Source: Sporomusa silvacetica DSM 10669
GTDB lineage: Bacteria; Bacillota; Negativicutes; Sporomusales; Sporomusaceae
Reading direction: 5' to 3'
Assembly (NCBI RefSeq): GCF_002257705.1
Contig: NZ_LSLK01000113.1
Coordinates: 62,001 to 126,000, forward strand
DNA: 64,000 nt
Positions 7,707 to 17,117 of this stretch are shown here, piece after piece; position 1 is the stretch's first letter, and each line of letters begins with the position of its first letter. The notes beneath the pieces are model-generated. The model did no database searches, was not told where the DNA came from, and worked only from the letters and a program-made list of their open reading frames with translations. The translations under genes were made by a program, and so were the position numbers.

Positions 7707-9680
7707 TTACATCCTAAACTTACTAACTGCTCCTTGTAACTGCTCTGCCAATTGAGCTAAATGGTGGCTGGAAGCAGATATTTCTTCCATTGACGCCAAT
7801 TGCTCCTCTGTGGCAGCAGAAATACTTTGTGTCTGACTAGAAATCTCGCGGCTAAAGGTTTCAACTTCCTTCATTGATTCAACTACTTGTTGACTGGAAG
7901 CGGCAAGCTGTTGCATGCCGTCGGCTGCCTCTTGTGCAATAGAAGCAACCTTCTTTATATGCAGGTCAATATCAGTAAAGGCTTTACCGGCCTGATCAAC
8001 CACGTCAGATCCTGTTTTTACTTCTTGGGTACCGTTAGCCATTGCAATTACAGCCTTATCGGTTTTACTCTGAATATCACCAATGAGTGTTGCAATTTGT
8101 TTAGCTGCTTCTTGGGATTGCTCAGCCAATTTTCTAACTTCTTCGGCTACAACGGCAAATCCCCGTCCCTGTTCGCCTGCTCGTGCCGCTTCAATCGCAG
8201 CGTTTAATGCAAGTAAATTAGTTTGACCAGCAATACCCGAAATTGTTTCAACAATTTGTCCAATTTCTTTGGACTGTTCTCCTAGTTCGGCAACAACCTG
8301 GGCAGAATTATCTACAGTCTGCCGGATGCTATTCATTTGACTAATAGCACTTCCAACAGCATGATTTCCCTCTGCTGCCGCACTCACAGCCTTAGCAGTA
8401 ATATCGATTACATTACCTGTTTTAATGGCCTCTGCATGAGCTCTAGATGCAATTTTTTCTACAAGCACTAGTGCTCTATCTACAACAGTTACCTGATCTC
8501 CGACTCCCTGAGCGGTACCTGTAACTGAAGTACTTACCTGACCGGCTACTTGCGCTAACTGCTCGGCATTAGCGGTTAGTTCTTGCGAAGACGCGGCGAC
8601 CTGTTCAGACGATCCGTTGATCTGTTGTACCAGACCACGTAAATTACTTACCATCGTTTCAAAGGCGTGGGCCAAATGCCCCATTTCATCCTTAGATGAA
8701 ATATTGATACTAATCAAAGAGAGATCACCATCAGCAATGCCTTCCGCTGCATCCTTGAGTTTTTTCAATGGCGTAGCGATTTTAGTCGCCACTATCAGCA
8801 CAATAATGGCGGCGATAAGTAACACAATCAAACTTATGGTTAGTGATGTCCAAGTAAATGTATTTAATTTTGCCTTTACTTCACTACTCGGGACATTTAC
8901 GCCAATTGACCAGTTATATCCTGGAATTGGCGCATAAGCTAGATATTTGGTAGTTCCAAGATAGCCGTAGCTTACAATTCCCAGTTCTCCCTTAGTCATC
9001 TTTTCAGTAGCTGTTTTTAATTCCGGAGGTGCATTAGGGTCAGTCATGCTACTGACTTTGTTGACTAATTCTTTGTTAGGATGCACTATTATTATTCCAT
9101 CTCCCCGAATTACATAGGCATACCCGGTATCACCGGCTTTTATTTCCAGAACTATTTTTTCGATTTCCTCAATATTAATTAGCGCTACAAGTACACCAGT
9201 GATTCGATTTTCAACACGAATAGGAGTCGAAATAGCAACTACTAATTTATTGGTTTTTTTCGAAACTACAGGATCAGAAACAACAGCTTCTCCCTTAATC
9301 GAGCGTTGGAAATAATCACGCTCCGCTAAAGTTCCTGTTTCTCCGTTATAATCAACATAGTTACCTTTCTCATCGACCCATATAAGGCTTTCGTAAATCT
9401 TAGCATTGCTTAATTCTATGTTCAAATAAGGAACAATCGTTTCGCGAGTGCCGCCAGTAATGATCGGTGAACGAGCAAGTGTTGCAATATCCCTTTTATT
9501 GCTATCCAACCATCCTCCGATTTGGACTGCACTACCTTGCGCTTTACCGGCAAGTTCTGTTTCTACATCTTGTATTATGATTTTTTCAGCTTGCCAAAAG
9601 TTAAGCCCTGTCAATAAGCCTAATGCAAATACAAACAGGGTAATAACAATTACCCCAAGTTTTACTCTTATACTGTTCAT
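7707..9680 (-). CDS. Methyl-accepting chemotaxis protein with Cache sensor
   Basis: 657 residues from the ATG at 9678-9680, which has AAGGGGAG upstream. A longer reading would start inside an intergenic repeat and is rejected. Layout: membrane segment near 7-29, extracytoplasmic double-Cache domain to about 275, second membrane segment, HAMP, then the methyl-accepting coiled-coil. The signalling hairpin tip GRGFAVVAEEVRKLAEQS is intact. Double-Cache receptors bind small organic ligands such as carboxylates or amino acids. It lies between activator 1 and the OFA carrier, so it may detect the same substrate as this locus; that is an inference from context. Confidence 0.95.
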   Translation of the reverse strand: MNSIRVKLGVIVITLFVFALGLLTGLNFWQAEKIIIQDVETELAGKAQGSAVQIGGWLDSNKRDIATLARSPIITGGTRETIVPYLNIELSNAKIYESLIWVDEKGNYVDYNGETGTLAERDYFQRSIKGEAVVSDPVVSKKTNKLVVAISTPIRVENRITGVLVALINIEEIEKIVLEIKAGDTGYAYVIRGDGIIIVHPNKELVNKVSSMTDPNAPPELKTATEKMTKGELGIVSYGYLGTTKYLAYAPIPGYNWSIGVNVPSSEVKAKLNTFTWTSLTISLIVLLIAAIIVLIVATKIATPLKKLKDAAEGIADGDLSLISINISSKDEMGHLAHAFETMVSNLRGLVQQINGSSEQVAASSQELTANAEQLAQVAGQVSTSVTGTAQGVGDQVTVVDRALVLVEKIASRAHAEAIKTGNVIDITAKAVSAAAEGNHAVGSAISQMNSIRQTVDNSAQVVAELGEQSKEIGQIVETISGIAGQTNLLALNAAIEAARAGEQGRGFAVVAEEVRKLAEQSQEAAKQIATLIGDIQSKTDKAVIAMANGTQEVKTGSDVVDQAGKAFTDIDLHIKKVASIAQEAADGMQQLAASSQQVVESMKEVETFSREISSQTQSISAATEEQLASMEEISASSHHLAQLAEQLQGAVSKFRM

Positions 9681-9776
9681 TACTACTCCCCTTGAGATCA
9701 GCGTGACTCCAAGAATATACGCATTGGTAATTGAATACTTCACTCTTGATCTTATGTTATCCGAATGTTTCATGAT

Positions 9777-9933
9777 AAGATAAGACTTGGCTTGTGCCAA
9801 GTCCCTCAGGACGGCCGAATTACTATGCCATCCATGGCGCAATCGGCACTAGCACCATCCGGGTGCGTCGCCGGCAGAAGCCTTAGTCGTTCTTATGTCA
9901 ACATAATTTAGTTATAAATTCTGGTAGACTAAA
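9777..9933 (+). repeat. Modular intergenic repeat R1, copy 2 (with extra hairpin module B)
   Basis: Module A is followed by module B (two GCCGA/TCGGC and GGCGC hairpins, about 60 bases), module C and the D' end ending GGTAGACTAAA. It sits upstream of the chemoreceptor's start. Confidence 0.85.
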
Positions 9934-10049
9934 GAACTGGGTGGACCCGGCGAGGTACATAATTTACAGTGTCATTACAAGTATAAGTATCTTACATTAT
10001 TAAAATTTCTGTAACTAGCCGGATCTACCCCAAACTATGGTAAACTACC

Positions 10050-11294
10050 TTATTTCGAAATGGTTACTTGGTTTACCACTTTACTCTGTTTATCTAAAGT
10101 TCTAAAAATGAAAGCAAAAACTAGACCTACTATATTTAGACCCAAGGCAATCCAGAAAGCCTGCTCATAAGTTCCAGTAGACTGTCTAACTGTAGCAGCC
10201 GTCATCGGTCCAAAAATTGCTGCTAAGCTAAAACCAATAAACGTAATTCCATAGTTTACTCCGAAGTTTTTTAATCCATATCTTTCACTGATAATGGATG
10301 GCATAGTACTCATGAAACCGCCAAAAACAGCCCCAACTCCAATAGCAGAAACAGCAAAACCGGCTACGGAACTAGTAAAAGTCAGGTTTAACATACCCAT
10401 GGCTGAGATGACATACATGATCATAATGGTATTGGAACGGCCAATTTTGTCCGATACGGCTCCAAAAATGATCCGTCCCAAGGAATTAGATACAGCAACC
10501 AAACTGACGAACAGCGCAGCATCCATAGGGTTCAATTTAAACATCTGCTGCCCAATCGGCGAAGCGAAAGCCGTAATCATAAGTCCTGATAAAGCCCCAC
10601 AGGTAAGCATAACTAAAACAACCCACCAAGTACTATCACGCAGCATTTGAGTCCAGGCCATATCACGAGCTGCTGGTTTAGTAGTTTTAGCTGCAACCGG
10701 GGGATTCCAGCCCTCTGGCTTGAAACCTGCCGGAGCATTTTTTATGAGCAATGAACATAACATAATAACGACAAAAAATACGGCACCAAGAATCTTAAAG
10801 GTGGTTAGTACACCAAAACTGGCAATCATCGAACTAGCAACCGGGGCAACAATTGTAGCTCCCGAACCATAGCCGGCTGCAACCAGACCTGAAGCTAAGC
10901 CTCGCTTATCCGGAAAGAACTTCACGGTATTACCAAGTGTCCCAGAATAAACACACCCGCCGCCAATCCCGGCAAGCACGCTATAGGTAATGTAGAGCAT
11001 CTCTACACTGGATACAAACCCAGTTATAAATAACCCCACACCAAACATAATCCCACCAATGATAACATTTGCCTTTGATCCTAAACGGTCTTGAATGTAT
11101 CCCCCGCCGATCATAGCAACCGGGCTTAGGGCATGGTTAATTGTAAAAGCCAACGCAATGGAAGTTGCCGCCCAACCAAATGTTTTTCCTAATGGTAAGG
11201 CAAATACGCTCCAGGCGTATAAAGTACCAATACAAATGTTAATTACAACCGCGGCGCCAAGAATTAACCAGCGATTACACTTTTGTTCTGACAT
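10050..11294 (-). CDS. OFA-family MFS transporter (oxalate/formate antiporter-like)
   Basis: The start is the ATG at 11292-11294, which has AGGAAGGGG 7 bases upstream; the longer reading has no such site. The 414 residues have 12 predicted membrane segments, and the opening NRWLILGAAVVINICIGTLYAWSVFALPLG is typical of the oxalate:formate antiporter (OFA) family. Substrates in this family are small mono- and dicarboxylates; the exact one cannot be read from sequence. The zinc-ribbon miniprotein at 11510-11650 lies upstream, after a hairpin, and a sigma-54 promoter at 11928-11944 could drive both. Co-regulation with the MopB operons is likely. Confidence 0.92.
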   Translation of the reverse strand: MSEQKCNRWLILGAAVVINICIGTLYAWSVFALPLGKTFGWAATSIALAFTINHALSPVAMIGGGYIQDRLGSKANVIIGGIMFGVGLFITGFVSSVEMLYITYSVLAGIGGGCVYSGTLGNTVKFFPDKRGLASGLVAAGYGSGATIVAPVASSMIASFGVLTTFKILGAVFFVVIMLCSLLIKNAPAGFKPEGWNPPVAAKTTKPAARDMAWTQMLRDSTWWVVLVMLTCGALSGLMITAFASPIGQQMFKLNPMDAALFVSLVAVSNSLGRIIFGAVSDKIGRSNTIMIMYVISAMGMLNLTFTSSVAGFAVSAIGVGAVFGGFMSTMPSIISERYGLKNFGVNYGITFIGFSLAAIFGPMTAATVRQSTGTYEQAFWIALGLNIVGLVFAFIFRTLDKQSKVVNQVTISK

Positions 11295-11421
11295 TTTTTT
11301 ACCCCTTCCTGATTTTAAGTTTTGTTTACTCTTTATTTGCACTAAACTTTCTAACACAAAAACGATATACCTTGCATGAGCATAGATGTTTATTTAAAAA
11401 TTCTGTATTTTTTTGTTTTTA

Positions 11422-11458
11422 TAAAGGCAGGCCCATATAATAACCTGGCCTGCCTTTA
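11422..11458 (-). terminator. Hairpin between zinc-ribbon miniprotein and OFA carrier
   Basis: Arms TAAAGGCAGGCC and GGCCTGCCTTTA are perfectly complementary. The following U-tract is poor on the minus strand, so read-through or attenuation into the carrier gene is possible. Confidence 0.6.
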
Positions 11459-11509
11459 TTTAAACTACAGTTCTCGTCAAAACTAATCGCTTACTGAAAA
11501 CTGATAATC

Positions 11510-11650
11510 TTACTTTTTGTCTTCGTCTTTTGGTAATTCGGTCTTACAAAAAGGACAAACTTTTTGCTTAATACCTGCCATCGCTGCGATTTTCTTACCA
11601 CAATTCGGGCATATTGTCGGCTTGGATAATGCTGCTGGTCTAAAACACAT
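11510..11650 (-). CDS. MCFRP-type zinc-ribbon miniprotein (46 aa)
   Basis: A short frame with ATG at 11648-11650 and AAAGGAGGT 7 bases before it. The protein opens MCFRPAALSKPTICPNCG and has CPNC-x14-CPFC, then an acidic/lysine tail. It shares the MCFRP start and paired CxxC knuckles with 4426-4563. Both are first genes after a -24/-12 promoter. Function is unknown; the conserved position in two sigma-54 units suggests a role tied to the Mo/W enzyme system rather than a random short frame. Confidence 0.8.
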   Translation of the reverse strand: MCFRPAALSKPTICPNCGKKIAAMAGIKQKVCPFCKTELPKDEDKK

Positions 11651-11781
11651 TATATTGTACCTCCTTTATTGTTAGTAATGCTCCCATCGTTTTTGCGTTT
11701 TGTTTTCTACCCACCTCCCTTAGCGCTGTTTCGGGTTAAATTCTCATTATCCCTCAAACGTACTCATTTCGGCTTGCTAAT

Positions 11782-11868
11782 AAGATAAGACTTGGCTTGT
11801 GCCAACGAGGACGCCGGCAGAAGCCTTAGTCGTTCTATCCAGGGAAAGTTAACCTTTCCATCTGGATA
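11782..11868 (+). repeat. Modular intergenic repeat R1, copy 3
   Basis: Shortened module A (the CCCTC part is missing), module C and the common 3' module D, a hairpin TCCAGGGAAAG...CTTTCCATCTGGA. It lies in the leader between a sigma-54 promoter and the miniprotein gene. Confidence 0.85.
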
Positions 11869-11927
11869 AAAAAATAGCTATCACCTGAATAAAAATTAGA
11901 ATTGCTAATCATTCTTCAAAAGTATTA

Positions 11928-11944
11928 TGCATTAACTATGCCAA
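11928..11944 (-). promoter_or_regulatory. Sigma-54 promoter upstream of miniprotein/OFA carrier
   Basis: The minus strand reads TTGGCATAGTTAATGCA with 10 bases between GG and GC, very like the sites at 4628 and 19555. The predicted transcript runs through repeat copy 3 (a leader of roughly 270 bases) into 11510-11650 and 10050-11294. The rest of 11945-12200 is AT-rich and shows no gene. Confidence 0.75.
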
Positions 11945-12181
11945 TATATTGCAGTCATAGATAAACCTGCATATTACAAGGGTTAATCCCTATTTTCCTT
12001 ACCGCTTAATAGTACCTGCTGGATCTCGTTTTGAGATTTTAAAACCTTTGCATAAAAGCTCTCAAATCAGAAAAATCAAGTGATATTAGATACTCTTTTT
12101 TTAAAATCACAGTATCATTTTAGGATTTTTACAAATACCTACCATCACTATTTTTACTATTACAAAACATTCAAAAATTAT

Positions 12182-12211
12182 AAGGATCGTGCCTGTAGCT
12201 TTACGATCCTT
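12182..12211 (-). terminator. Terminator overlapping the end of the DHA2 MFS gene
   Basis: Arms AAGGATCGT and ACGATCCTT flank a 12-base loop and overlap the stop region of the upstream gene. The minus strand continues ATAATTTTTG. Confidence 0.6.
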
Positions 12212-13604
12212 GATTCGCAACTTCAGCCTTATTTTCAAATCGCTTGCCACTTCGACAACAAAATACCCCTACAATACAAATTGCGGTAAATACAATATAA
12301 GCAGTCCGAAAACAAGCTACTAGCATTTGATCATAGCTCGCCCTATCGACCCCATCTAGGTAAACCGACATAACCAACGTCACAATAGCCATACTTATTG
12401 ACTGCCCAATATTCCGCATAGTTCCCGCTATCGATGAAGCAACTCCATAATCATTCTTATCCACAGCCCCCATAATAGCGCTATTATTAGGTGCTGCAAA
12501 TAAAGCAAATCCGACCCCCGCAATCACTAAACTACCTACAATTAACAAAAGAGACATTTCTGAGGTAGTAAAGATGAATGAGAACAGTCCTAATGCACTT
12601 AGCGCCATACCATAGGATGTCACTATCTGTGGATCAAAATGATCGGCTAGATATCCACCAAAAGGAGCTAACAAGGCCGTTACTAATGGCTGAGAAATCA
12701 TGATCAGGCCAGCTAAATAGGAATCACATTTCATAACAAGTTGGAGATGAAGTGATACAAGAAATGCTATCGCAAATGTAGCGCTATAGTTGATCATAGC
12801 CGCTAAATTACAATAAACAAAAACAGAGTTTCGATGGAAAACCCCCATCCGGAGAAGCGGACAGTCCTGCTTTGACTCATATATGAAAAAAAGTGCAATA
12901 AGTACTAAACCCAGAAACAGAAAATACTTTGCCCCTTCCATTTGAGCCAATGATGAAAAACCATATAACGACAACACAAGCGCTAATACGTAGCAAATAC
13001 TTCCCAGAATATCAAAAGATTCCCCTTTAGCCCCTATCCACTCGCCCTTCAGACGCCAAGCAGCCAGCAAAGTTGCTAATACACTTGCAAACCCAGTCAA
13101 ATAAAAAATAATTCTCCAGCTGAAATAGTGATTAATCAATCCGCCGAGAGAAGGCCCCAGTGATAGACCAATGTATGCAACTGCGGTACAGAGGCCTAAT
13201 GCTTGCCCTCGCCTATGAGGTGGGTAGATAGCTGTTATGATAGCCATGCCGGTACTATAAATCATAGCACTGGCAATTCCCTGACATATTCTAAAAAAGA
13301 TCATCCACTCTATAGACCAAGCCGCTCCTGATAATAGAGTAAAAAAGGAAAATAAAAACATCCCTGTTACAAAGACCCTTTTCCGTCCAATAATGTCGCT
13401 TAGTTTACCGAATGGAAGCAAAAAGGCAGCGGTAGCAAGGGAATAGCCTGTTACCAACCAGCTAAGAAGCAATGTCTGGCTGAAAAATTCAGTGCCAATA
13501 GCTGGAATGATAAGATTAACAGCACTAGTCATAAAAGGGGTTAAAAAATAGGCTGTCATTACAACAACTGTTGCTGTTTTTTCCATTGTAAGTTGTAGTT
13601 TCAT
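12201..13604 (-). CDS. DHA2-family MFS efflux transporter (EmrB/QacA-like)
   Basis: 467 residues with about 13-14 hydrophobic segments. The signature LPFGKLSDIIGRKRVFVTGM is motif A, and GPSLGGLINHYFSWRIIFYL is the motif C region of 14-TM drug:H+ antiporters. GAAGGAAAA precedes the ATG. It is the last gene of the run MopB2-ferredoxin-MFS-membrane protein-MFS and is probably co-transcribed. In this setting it could export a toxic substrate or product; no sequence feature fixes the cargo. Confidence 0.9.
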   Translation of the reverse strand: MKLQLTMEKTATVVVMTAYFLTPFMTSAVNLIIPAIGTEFFSQTLLLSWLVTGYSLATAAFLLPFGKLSDIIGRKRVFVTGMFLFSFFTLLSGAAWSIEWMIFFRICQGIASAMIYSTGMAIITAIYPPHRRGQALGLCTAVAYIGLSLGPSLGGLINHYFSWRIIFYLTGFASVLATLLAAWRLKGEWIGAKGESFDILGSICYVLALVLSLYGFSSLAQMEGAKYFLFLGLVLIALFFIYESKQDCPLLRMGVFHRNSVFVYCNLAAMINYSATFAIAFLVSLHLQLVMKCDSYLAGLIMISQPLVTALLAPFGGYLADHFDPQIVTSYGMALSALGLFSFIFTTSEMSLLLIVGSLVIAGVGFALFAAPNNSAIMGAVDKNDYGVASSIAGTMRNIGQSISMAIVTLVMSVYLDGVDRASYDQMLVACFRTAYIVFTAICIVGVFCCRSGKRFENKAEVANQGS

Positions 13605-13652
13605 GTTTATTTTCCTTCTTTGTAGACTAGATTCGCTTTATCACTAATTTCC

Positions 13653-15050
13653 TTAGAATCTAAAGCGGCCCCAAACATAAGCGAAAACAATCCCCTCAAT
13701 AAAAAATATCAAGCTATAGAGCCAATTCCACCGTAAGGCAATATCGAATGTTCGGCAGTTAATAAATTTAGCCAGTGTAAGAACAATCCCGGCAAAAGGA
13801 GAAACTATATAAGAAATACTACCACCTAAGGCCAAGCATAAGGCTATGGAAACAGGTGCAATCGGCAGTTGTATTGTTGTGAGTACCTGACCAAATAACA
13901 CAATGGAAACAAAGGGATGAATTCCCGCAATTGCACACAAAATCATTAGTATCGGAACCAAAACCATCGACCACAGTCCCATTGCATTAGCGATAACCTG
14001 CAGCGTAGGCTGAATAAGATTAAATAATCCAGTTTGTTGGACAGCCGTAGAAAATATCCCCATTGAAACGAATAATGGGGCCAGATCAACTGCCTTTAGC
14101 AATCGGTTCTGCCAATATGCTCGTAAGGTCGCCTTAAAATTTGGCCGTCTTACAAAAAAAACAATCCAGGTTAAAACAACAATGAATCCTGTAAGCATAA
14201 TCTGGTTAGTACTTGAACCCACATTCATTTTTGCAAATAGTATTGTACCAGCAATAAGATTCAGCACAACTAGAATGATATGATAAGCCTTTCCCCGAGT
14301 GGGTGCATCGCTTAGCTTGCTGTCACTTCCGTACTCGCCTACTATAGTTCGCTCTGCAGATAAGTTCAGTTTCCGTTCAATACTATAGGAAGTGACAATA
14401 CCAATCAGACTCAAAATCAAACCGGGAATAAATAACTCCATCCAGCCAACCCCTGTTGCTTGTACCACTAATAATAAATTAATTGCGCCCGGTGCCCATA
14501 GGACAACTAAGGCATAACTGCGTGAAATAGCCGTTGAAATAAACCGCTCATAATTGCTTACGTTACGTTTTAACGTTTTTTCCAACAACGAAATCATTAC
14601 CGGAATAGTCCCAAATGACAAAAAACTTGAGACGATATGGGTAACAATGGTAGCCAATAAAAAGAGTCCAGCCTCTCCCTTGTGTGCCTTTAATAACCAA
14701 TACTGCATAGCCGAATTGTAACCACCGACTTCAATCGGAATTGAAAACATTTGCATAACAAAGAGTATTGAAATTACATTCATCATTGAATTAGTCGCCA
14801 TAACCCAGATAGTAAATGGCTGTCCAGAATAAAGTAGCAGAGTCAATCCCCAAAAAAGAAACAGCAACGTTACTTTTTTAAAAACTTTACCCATAAGCAT
14901 AATACTGGACACCAAAACAGTAATAACCACTACAAATTCTAGTTTTGATAAATCAGTCCTAATAAATGGAGCCACGAGATTTATCACAGTTAAAAGCAGC
15001 ATTGCACTTTTACAGAGAAACGGCACGCTATCCACTTCCTTCATTATCAC
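13653..15050 (-). CDS. Polytopic membrane protein, ion-transporter (IT)-like carrier
   Basis: 465 residues, very hydrophobic, with about 12 predicted membrane segments and no soluble domain. I do not recognise a precise family. Paired hydrophobic halves with re-entrant-type stretches (TIVTHIVSSFLSFGTIPVMI and IHPFVSIVLFGQVLTTIQL) resemble Na+/carboxylate or citrate carriers of the IT superfamily. The longest frame begins GTG; ATG two codons later is equally possible because neither has a good ribosome-binding site, hinting at translation coupled to the upstream MFS gene. Role in the locus is inferred as substrate transport. Confidence 0.75.
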   Translation of the reverse strand: MIMKEVDSVPFLCKSAMLLLTVINLVAPFIRTDLSKLEFVVVITVLVSSIMLMGKVFKKVTLLFLFWGLTLLLYSGQPFTIWVMATNSMMNVISILFVMQMFSIPIEVGGYNSAMQYWLLKAHKGEAGLFLLATIVTHIVSSFLSFGTIPVMISLLEKTLKRNVSNYERFISTAISRSYALVVLWAPGAINLLLVVQATGVGWMELFIPGLILSLIGIVTSYSIERKLNLSAERTIVGEYGSDSKLSDAPTRGKAYHIILVVLNLIAGTILFAKMNVGSSTNQIMLTGFIVVLTWIVFFVRRPNFKATLRAYWQNRLLKAVDLAPLFVSMGIFSTAVQQTGLFNLIQPTLQVIANAMGLWSMVLVPILMILCAIAGIHPFVSIVLFGQVLTTIQLPIAPVSIALCLALGGSISYIVSPFAGIVLTLAKFINCRTFDIALRWNWLYSLIFFIEGIVFAYVWGRFRF

Positions 15051-15070
15051 GCAGCCAGCACGCTAATGCA

Positions 15071-15111
15071 TAATGCCATAACGGTCCCATTAAAGGGACC
15101 AGTCATGACAC
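15071..15111 (-). repeat. Intercistronic hairpin repeat R3, copy 1
   Basis: TAATGCCATAACGGTCCC...GGGACCAGTCATGACA forms a GGTCCC/GGGACC hairpin. Its near-twin lies at 16674-16715, and both sit in gaps between co-directional genes of the MopB2 operon. Confidence 0.7.
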
Positions 15112-15146
15112 TTTAGCCATATACTATTAATTTATCAACTTACCGC

Positions 15147-16535
15147 TCAGTCAGCCTCTCCACAAACCATTTTTATACGAACTTTGGTATTTTCTTCGGC
15201 AAGTTGGTCGAGGGATTTTCCTTTAGTCTCTTTTTTAACAAAGAGATAGGCGGCTAATCCACCGATAACTGCCGGTATAATATAGAATAAAAATGACATC
15301 TGAGGGCCTAGGTTCATTGCCATAATTAACCCAGCCACAATAGGCGCCAAGGCCCCTCCGAGCCGACCAAAGGCCTGACACCAGGATACCCCTGTATTTC
15401 TAAACTCTGTTGGGTAACTCTCTGCCATCAGAGGTTGTACAGCGGTAATCGCATAGTTAATAGCAAAACCCATAAATATATTGGCCGCCAGGATGGCTGC
15501 AAAATTACTGGGAACGAAAGCCATAATAAAAATAGAAGCACCACCAATAAAATAACTGCAAATGAGATTTTTTCTGCGCCCAATGATTTCAGCGACAATG
15601 CCAGTCGAAGCATTGGCAAGTACCGCGGCAGCATTATTGGCAATTGCCAGTCCATAGGCAGACGATAGTTTTAAACCCTTTTCTAACATGAGAGAAGGTA
15701 GCCATGCATTAATTCCATAAACAATGAAGCAACCACAGAAATATGTGAGCCAGATACCGGCAGTTGCTAACCTATAGTCTTTGGAAAAAAGAGCTTTAGG
15801 GCCGACAACTTTGGACTTTGACGGCACAATCAAAGAATTAGTATCCCAATCAGTTACTTTTCCAGTGGCGATTCTTTCAATATCTTGAAGAATCTTTACA
15901 GCATCTTCCTTCCGTCCTTTATTAGCCAGCCAGTGAGCAGACTCGCGCATTTTGAAATGCAGGAAAATGGCATATAAAAAAGGTATTCCTCCTATTAAAT
16001 AGCAAAGTCTCCACCCATATAGAGGCACAACGAATGTGGGTATAATGCCGCCCAGCACCCAACCAACAATCATCCACGCCATACCAAATGTTATAAATAG
16101 GGCCCGGCGGTTGGTCGGCGTAGTCTCTGAAAACATCGTTGTTACAACAGGAATGCAAGCGCCTAGCCCAACTCCAGTCAATACGCGAAAAAAAGCATAC
16201 CATTCAAAACTCTGGACAAAGTAGATAGGAATGGTTAACAGTGAATACGCGGCAATCGAGTAGATCAACGTTTTCCTTCTACCAATTTTGTCAGAAATGA
16301 TGCCGGCAAGCGCTCCCCCGATAATCAAACCGAAGAGACTCCAGGAAGACAGACTACCGGTTTGTACTTTGCTTAACGCCCATTCAGCAGATATTTGCGG
16401 CATAGTGTAAGAAACAACCATGTAATCGTAGCCATCGAAAACCATCGACATACCGAGAAAGAAAAAGATAGACCAAGTAAATTTATTAACCCCGAAAGAA
16501 TCAATTACTTCTGAAATGGTAAAGTTGCTCGCCAT
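15147..16535 (-). CDS. MFS transporter, aromatic-acid:H+ symporter (AAHS)-like
   Basis: 462 residues, 12 membrane segments. The first helix carries MVFDGYDYMVVSYTMPQIS, the DGxD-type motif seen in aromatic acid:proton symporters such as PcaK and BenK. The loop GIISDKIGRRKTLIYS is motif A. GGAAGGAGA precedes the ATG. It follows MopB2 and its ferredoxin with an intercistronic hairpin between. If the family assignment holds, the imported substrate is a carboxylated aromatic or similar organic acid. That would fit a MopB enzyme acting on an aromatic ring or side chain, but this is inference. Confidence 0.88.
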   Translation of the reverse strand: MASNFTISEVIDSFGVNKFTWSIFFFLGMSMVFDGYDYMVVSYTMPQISAEWALSKVQTGSLSSWSLFGLIIGGALAGIISDKIGRRKTLIYSIAAYSLLTIPIYFVQSFEWYAFFRVLTGVGLGACIPVVTTMFSETTPTNRRALFITFGMAWMIVGWVLGGIIPTFVVPLYGWRLCYLIGGIPFLYAIFLHFKMRESAHWLANKGRKEDAVKILQDIERIATGKVTDWDTNSLIVPSKSKVVGPKALFSKDYRLATAGIWLTYFCGCFIVYGINAWLPSLMLEKGLKLSSAYGLAIANNAAAVLANASTGIVAEIIGRRKNLICSYFIGGASIFIMAFVPSNFAAILAANIFMGFAINYAITAVQPLMAESYPTEFRNTGVSWCQAFGRLGGALAPIVAGLIMAMNLGPQMSFLFYIIPAVIGGLAAYLFVKKETKGKSLDQLAEENTKVRIKMVCGEAD

Positions 16536-16658
16536 TTTATTCTCCTTCCGTTAGCACGTTGCGCACCTAAATAGTCTAAAATTACTAATGATTTTGCATG
16601 TAAAAAATATCCAATCCCAATTGTCATGATATTGATGGCACTAGCCTATGCTGAATGG

Positions 16659-16715
16659 TTACTCTTATAAGAGTAATGCCATAACGGTCCCGCAAAGGGA
16701 CCAGTCATGGCATTA
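16659..16715 (-). repeat. Palindrome plus intercistronic hairpin repeat R3, copy 2
   Basis: TTACTCTTATAAGAGTAA at 16659-16676 is a perfect 18-base palindrome. It runs into TAATGCCATAACGGTCCC and its complement (16674-16715), which forms an extended hairpin with an inner GGTCCC/GGGACC stem. It separates the ferredoxin gene from the MFS gene. Confidence 0.7.
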
Positions 16716-16752
16716 AATATACTACTACTATTTTTGTTTAAAGAACTTATGC

Positions 16753-17088
16753 TTAAGGAAGAAATACAGCTACTCTTGTACCCTTTTCAGCAGCTTTTTT
16801 AGCCAGTTCTTCAATAGGGCCTACTTCCATACATTGACCTAGGCAATGAAGTTCACATGCTGCTTTTTCACCTTTAGCTAAGCGGTCTTCGCACAAATCA
16901 CAAAGTTGAGTAGGAACAGGAACAAAGTTCCATTCCCAGTTATCGCCTTCAACGTTAAAGGGACCAACTTCAGTCATTTTAATTCCCCATTTGTCTTTGG
17001 GGATTTTTTTCTCGTTTCTGCAAGCAACTTCGCAGCTACGGCAACCTGTGCAATATTGATAATCGATCAAAATACCGTTCTTTGACAT
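16753..17088 (-). CDS. Two-cluster [4Fe-4S] mini-ferredoxin, partner of MopB2
   Basis: 111 residues with Cx2Cx2Cx3C near the N-terminus (YCTGCRSCEVAC) and a second CDLCEDRLAKGEKAACELHC set, the same plan as 1395-1736. GGAGGG precedes the ATG, and it lies 29 bases after MopB2. It has no signal peptide. Unlike locus 1, no NuoE/F genes follow, so the electron acceptor must be encoded elsewhere or shared with locus 1. Confidence 0.9.
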   Translation of the reverse strand: MSKNGILIDYQYCTGCRSCEVACRNEKKIPKDKWGIKMTEVGPFNVEGDNWEWNFVPVPTQLCDLCEDRLAKGEKAACELHCLGQCMEVGPIEELAKKAAEKGTRVAVFLP

Positions 17089-17117
17089 CCTTTTCCCTCC
17101 ATTCCTCTTCTATAATC

